Source: Pseudomonadota bacterium (GTDB lineage Bacteria > Pseudomonadota > Alphaproteobacteria > Rhizobiales > Devosiaceae). From it: DNA of 7,128 nt. Shown one piece after another: positions 4,837 to 7,128 of the stretch. Below the pieces are notes generated by a model. It searched no databases. It was not told where the DNA came from and worked only from the letters and a program-made list of their open reading frames with translations. Made by a program: the position numbers and the translations under genes. Where the stretch lies: the NCBI GenBank assembly GCA_023431205.1, contig JAEYXQ010000022.1, forward strand, positions 1-7,128, read 5' to 3'. Position 1 is the stretch's first letter. Each line of letters starts with the position of its first letter.

Positions 4837-6102
4837 TCATCCCGCCGCGTTGCGGATCACCCGCTCAAACAAGGCGGCGTAACGGCGCGCCTGGACCTCA
4901 GGCGCGTTTTCGCGTTCGACTTGACGACGGCCGGCTTCGCCCAACGCCAGCCAATGTGGGCGTGCCTGAAGCGCGCGGACAAGCGCTTCGGCCAGATCGG
5001 CATCGCCGAAGCCGCGGGCGAGCAGGCCGGTTTCGCCGTCGCTGACCATGTCGGGCACGCCGCCGACCGGGAAGGCGACCACTGGACGGCCACAGGCCAA
5101 CGCCTCCAGCACGGTGTTGGGCAGGTTGTCTTGATCGCTCGGCACCACCACGAGGTCAGCCGAGGCGTAGAGCCGGGCGATGTGCGCGCCGCTTGCCTGG
5201 AACGGAATCACGGTGAGGGGGACCGGGGAGTCGAATGCCGGTGCGCCCATGCCGACGGCCACCACCTCCAGTCCCGGCACCGGACCCAGATGCCGCAGTG
5301 CGGCAGCCAACCGGTGCAGACCCTTCCGGCGGTCGTCCAGCAGATGGGCGACAAACAGCAAGATGGTCGCTTCAGAGGGCAGCCCCAATTCAGCGCGTGC
5401 AGCATCTCGGTCGATGGGCCGGAAGCGGTCAAGCTCGAGAGAGTTTGGTATCACCTCCACCGGAAGCGCGGCGAACAAGCTGCTGCGCTGGGCTTCCCTG
5501 GCGATCCAGCGGCTGGGGGCAACAAGGTGGAGTGGCATGCGGCTTCTTGCCAGGATAGTCCGCTTGCGGTGCAGCACCCGTGCCGACAGGTCGTCCGCCA
5601 TGTCCGCCCCCAGCACCGGGCAATGGCCGCAGTTGCCGGTGAAACCCACGCACCCGCCAGCGTAGTGGCAGCCACCTGTGAAAGGGTTGAGGTCGTGCAG
5701 CGTCCAGACCACAGGCCGGGTCGTGGGTTGGCTTGGGAAAAAGGCGTCCCAATCCACGAAACCGCGCACCCAATGAAGATTGATGACGTCTGCTGTCTCC
5801 AGCCGGTCAAGCCACTGGGCGGCTGATGGCGCCCGCTCTCCGTGGAAGGGCGAAAACTGATGCGTCTTCAACACGGGATAAACGTCCTCCTCAGCCCTGA
5901 TCGCGGCATAGCGCGCCGACCACATCGCGGAGTCCTCAGCCCGTTCCGGGATAACGCGGACCACGTCGGGGTCGTCGCTGTCGCGCCGATTCACCAGCAT
6001 CTGGCTGGCGACACCGAGCCCCCGCAAGGCGCGGTGCAGCCGATGCGCGGCCTGCGCAGCACCACCGTTCAGGTCGAATGTGCTGACCAAGGTGATGTTC
6101 AC
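4837..6102 (-). CDS. GT4-family glycosyltransferase with four-cysteine insert (WcaC-like)
   Basis: A 421-residue GT-B retaining glycosyltransferase. The N-terminal lobe starts VNITLVSTFDLNGGAAQAA, with the glycine-rich acceptor-side loop. DVINLHW at 105-111 and VVWTLHDLNPFTGGC at 131-145 follow. Cysteines at 145, 151, 158 and 161 form a C-x5-C-x6-C-x2-C cluster, as known in WcaC-like GT4 enzymes. The donor lobe has VAPSRW at 194-199, VIPNSLELDRFRP at 217-229, and DNLPNTVLEALACGRPVVAF at 325-344. The motif reads D-x7-E rather than E-x7-E. VGGVPDMVSDGETGLL closes it at 346-361. The start is GTG at 6102, because GGAGG lies six bases upstream and homology to the family begins there. An ATG at 6324 would add 74 arginine- and cysteine-rich residues that overlap the preceding gene. 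The stop of that gene is 19 bases upstream, so the two are one operon. Confidence 0.92.
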   Translation of the reverse strand: MNITLVSTFDLNGGAAQAAHRLHRALRGLGVASQMLVNRRDSDDPDVVRVIPERAEDSAMWSARYAAIRAEEDVYPVLKTHQFSPFHGERAPSAAQWLDRLETADVINLHWVRGFVDWDAFFPSQPTTRPVVWTLHDLNPFTGGCHYAGGCVGFTGNCGHCPVLGADMADDLSARVLHRKRTILARSRMPLHLVAPSRWIAREAQRSSLFAALPVEVIPNSLELDRFRPIDRDAARAELGLPSEATILLFVAHLLDDRRKGLHRLAAALRHLGPVPGLEVVAVGMGAPAFDSPVPLTVIPFQASGAHIARLYASADLVVVPSDQDNLPNTVLEALACGRPVVAFPVGGVPDMVSDGETGLLARGFGDADLAEALVRALQARPHWLALGEAGRRQVERENAPEVQARRYAALFERVIRNAAG

Positions 6103-6108
6103 CCGCCA

Positions 6109-6113
6109 CCTCC
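6109..6113 (-). promoter_or_regulatory. Ribosome binding site GGAGG that fixes the GT4 start at GTG
   Basis: GGAGG on the minus strand lies six bases before the GTG at 6102-6100 and within the 19-base gap after the stop of the preceding gene. It decides the start in favour of this GTG over the upstream ATG at 6324. Confidence 0.85.
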
Positions 6114-6121
6114 GTTGCCGA

Positions 6122-7128
6122 TCACAGCAGGACTGCCGTGCTCCAGGGATCAAACCGCTCCAGCCGGCCCTGTGCACGCACCGGTCGCAAGAACTCACGG
6201 CCGACCTCGCTGAGCATAGCCGCCGCAACCGAGAAGGAACTATTGGAGATCGCCAGGACGGCAGCTCGCCGTAAGACCTCGAAATCGGCCAGGAACCCCA
6301 TCGCATCCGGCAGCGGACCGGCATCAGCCACGGTCACTGGCCGGAACGCCCGGAAGTCTTCGACGACGCCCGGGTCATCAGAGGCGACATAGAGCAGCGG
6401 GCGGCGCAGGGTGGGCCAGAGTGCGCGCAGCCAAGGCAGGTACCAGTCGGTGGGCGATCGCCAGAATCGCTCGCCGCCGAAATCGCCACGTCGGATATGC
6501 ACCGCGACCAAGGTGCGGCCGGCGAGCTCCAAGGGGTGGAGCCACTGCTCCAGCTGCCGGGCAACCGGTGCGGCCCAGCGAAGCCGGCCGCACCAGTGTT
6601 CGCGCCAGGGAGCCAAGCGGGCGGTCGGGTACTGGCAGAAGCCCCAGAGATCAATGTCCGCCACCCGCCCGGCCGAGCCGGGTGGCAAGCTGTCGATCAG
6701 GTTGAGCGTCTTTTCGTGCACCTCCGGCAGTGCCACCGTTGGATAGGGCTCGTCGCACCCGAACAGGTCACGACCGAGCCAGTCCGGCAGCTCGAGCTCC
6801 AGCCCGTGCAGGTCGGCATAAAGGCGCAGGAACCCGTATTGAAAGAGCTGGTTGCCGAACCGGCCATTCTGCCCAAGTGTCGTCATCGACAGGCGCGGTC
6901 GGTTGGGCGGGACCGATGCTCGGCGGTCGGGTGGCGGTCCCCAGAGCCGGCGGACCTCCAGCATGGCACGGCGCGTGAACGGGCGAGCCATGCCCGGCAC
7001 AATCGCCGAGGCTTGCCGATAAAGCTCTGAGGCAGCGTCAAGCTCGTTCTGGTGCTCCATAACCCGAGCCAAGCCCACCAGCGCGTCATAGTCGCAAAGC
7101 CAGGACAGAACGGATCGATAGGCGGCGG
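6122..7128 (-). CDS. TPR-GT11-like glycosyltransferase (fucosyltransferase type; N-terminus cut by window edge)
   Basis: The frame is open from the right edge to TGA at 6124-6122, giving 334 visible residues. The first 45 or so form at least one TPR, readable as ALVGLARVMEHQNELDAASE followed by LYRQASAIVPG. More repeats probably lie beyond the edge. The catalytic part begins near residue 84 with GQNGRFGNQLFQYGFLRLYA, the GT11-style glycine-rich opening. It continues with VAVHIRRGDF at about 207-216, which matches the H-x-R-R-G-D donor-binding motif of alpha-1,2/alpha-1,6-fucosyltransferases. LYVASDD follows at about 245-251, and LAISNSSFSVAAAML at about 291-305 is the third conserved block. 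It likely transfers a deoxyhexose such as fucose from a GDP-sugar, but donor identity is inferred from motifs only. The GTG at 7078 is not a convincing start, because the TPR continues upstream of it. The GT4 gene follows after 19 bases. Confidence 0.85.
   Translation of the reverse strand, partial: AAYRSVLSWLCDYDALVGLARVMEHQNELDAASELYRQASAIVPGMARPFTRRAMLEVRRLWGPPPDRRASVPPNRPRLSMTTLGQNGRFGNQLFQYGFLRLYADLHGLELELPDWLGRDLFGCDEPYPTVALPEVHEKTLNLIDSLPPGSAGRVADIDLWGFCQYPTARLAPWREHWCGRLRWAAPVARQLEQWLHPLELAGRTLVAVHIRRGDFGGERFWRSPTDWYLPWLRALWPTLRRPLLYVASDDPGVVEDFRAFRPVTVADAGPLPDAMGFLADFEVLRRAAVLAISNSSFSVAAAMLSEVGREFLRPVRAQGRLERFDPWSTAVLL

Noticed and set aside
4825..5826. 333-codon plus-strand open frame
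   Set aside because: It lies entirely opposite the GT4 gene, whose family motifs are clear. Its composition (many H, Q, R, no motifs) is typical of an antisense shadow in high-GC DNA.
6497..7030. 177-codon plus-strand open frame
   Set aside because: It is antisense to the GT11-like gene with its conserved HIRRGD and GRFGN blocks. It shows no domain of its own.
1..7128. CRISPR array, tRNA or toxin-antitoxin pair
   Set aside because: I saw no regularly spaced repeats, no cloverleaf-like sequence with T-loop bases, and no paired small ORFs with toxin or antitoxin motifs.

Overview
The window is a GC-rich bacterial accessory locus whose recognisable genes are all glycosyltransferases (GTs) or SAM-dependent methyltransferases. 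Several features suggest an alphaproteobacterium, perhaps of the Rhodospirillales: the high-GC codon use, the style of the TPR-fused FkbM and GT11-like proteins, and Shine-Dalgarno (SD) motifs of the GGAGG/AAGGA type. No rRNA, tRNA or single-copy housekeeping gene is present, so the assignment rests on style alone. The likely role is synthesis and O-methylation of a surface glycan (LPS O-antigen, capsule or exopolysaccharide, or a glycosylated appendage). No polymerase, flippase, transporter or sugar-nucleotide gene is visible, so the product cannot be named.

Layout: (1) 1-806, minus strand: a TPR-FkbM methyltransferase that runs off the left edge. (2) 807-1230: a 424-base divergent intergenic region with candidate promoters on both strands, three inverted repeats and no convincing gene. 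(3) 1231-1941, plus: a second FkbM methyltransferase, clearly more AT-rich than its neighbours. (4) 1942-2188: 247 bases without a confident gene, containing an 18-base palindrome and two small doubtful ORFs. (5) 2189-2875, plus: a TylF/MycF-type O-methyltransferase. It is followed after 26 bases by (6) 2902-3972, plus: a CgeB-like glycosyltransferase. (7) 3992-4756, minus: a Methyltransf_24-type methyltransferase that converges on gene 6 with a 19-base gap. (8) 4837-6102, minus: a GT4 glycosyltransferase with a four-cysteine insert, started by GTG behind a strong SD. (9) 6122-7128, minus: a TPR plus GT11-like (fucosyltransferase-type) protein that runs off the right edge.

Genes 9, 8 and 7 read in that order on the minus strand and look like one operon. 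Gaps are 19 and 80 bases. Genes 3, 5 and 6 form a plus-strand series. Four methyltransferases of three families beside three GTs of three families suggest a glycan assembled from several sugars and then methylated at several positions, perhaps as a terminal cap. That joint role is inference. The individual family calls rest on visible motifs.

I see no mobile element, CRISPR array, phage gene or defence module. The least explained parts are the two intergenic stretches and the TPR fusions at the two edges.
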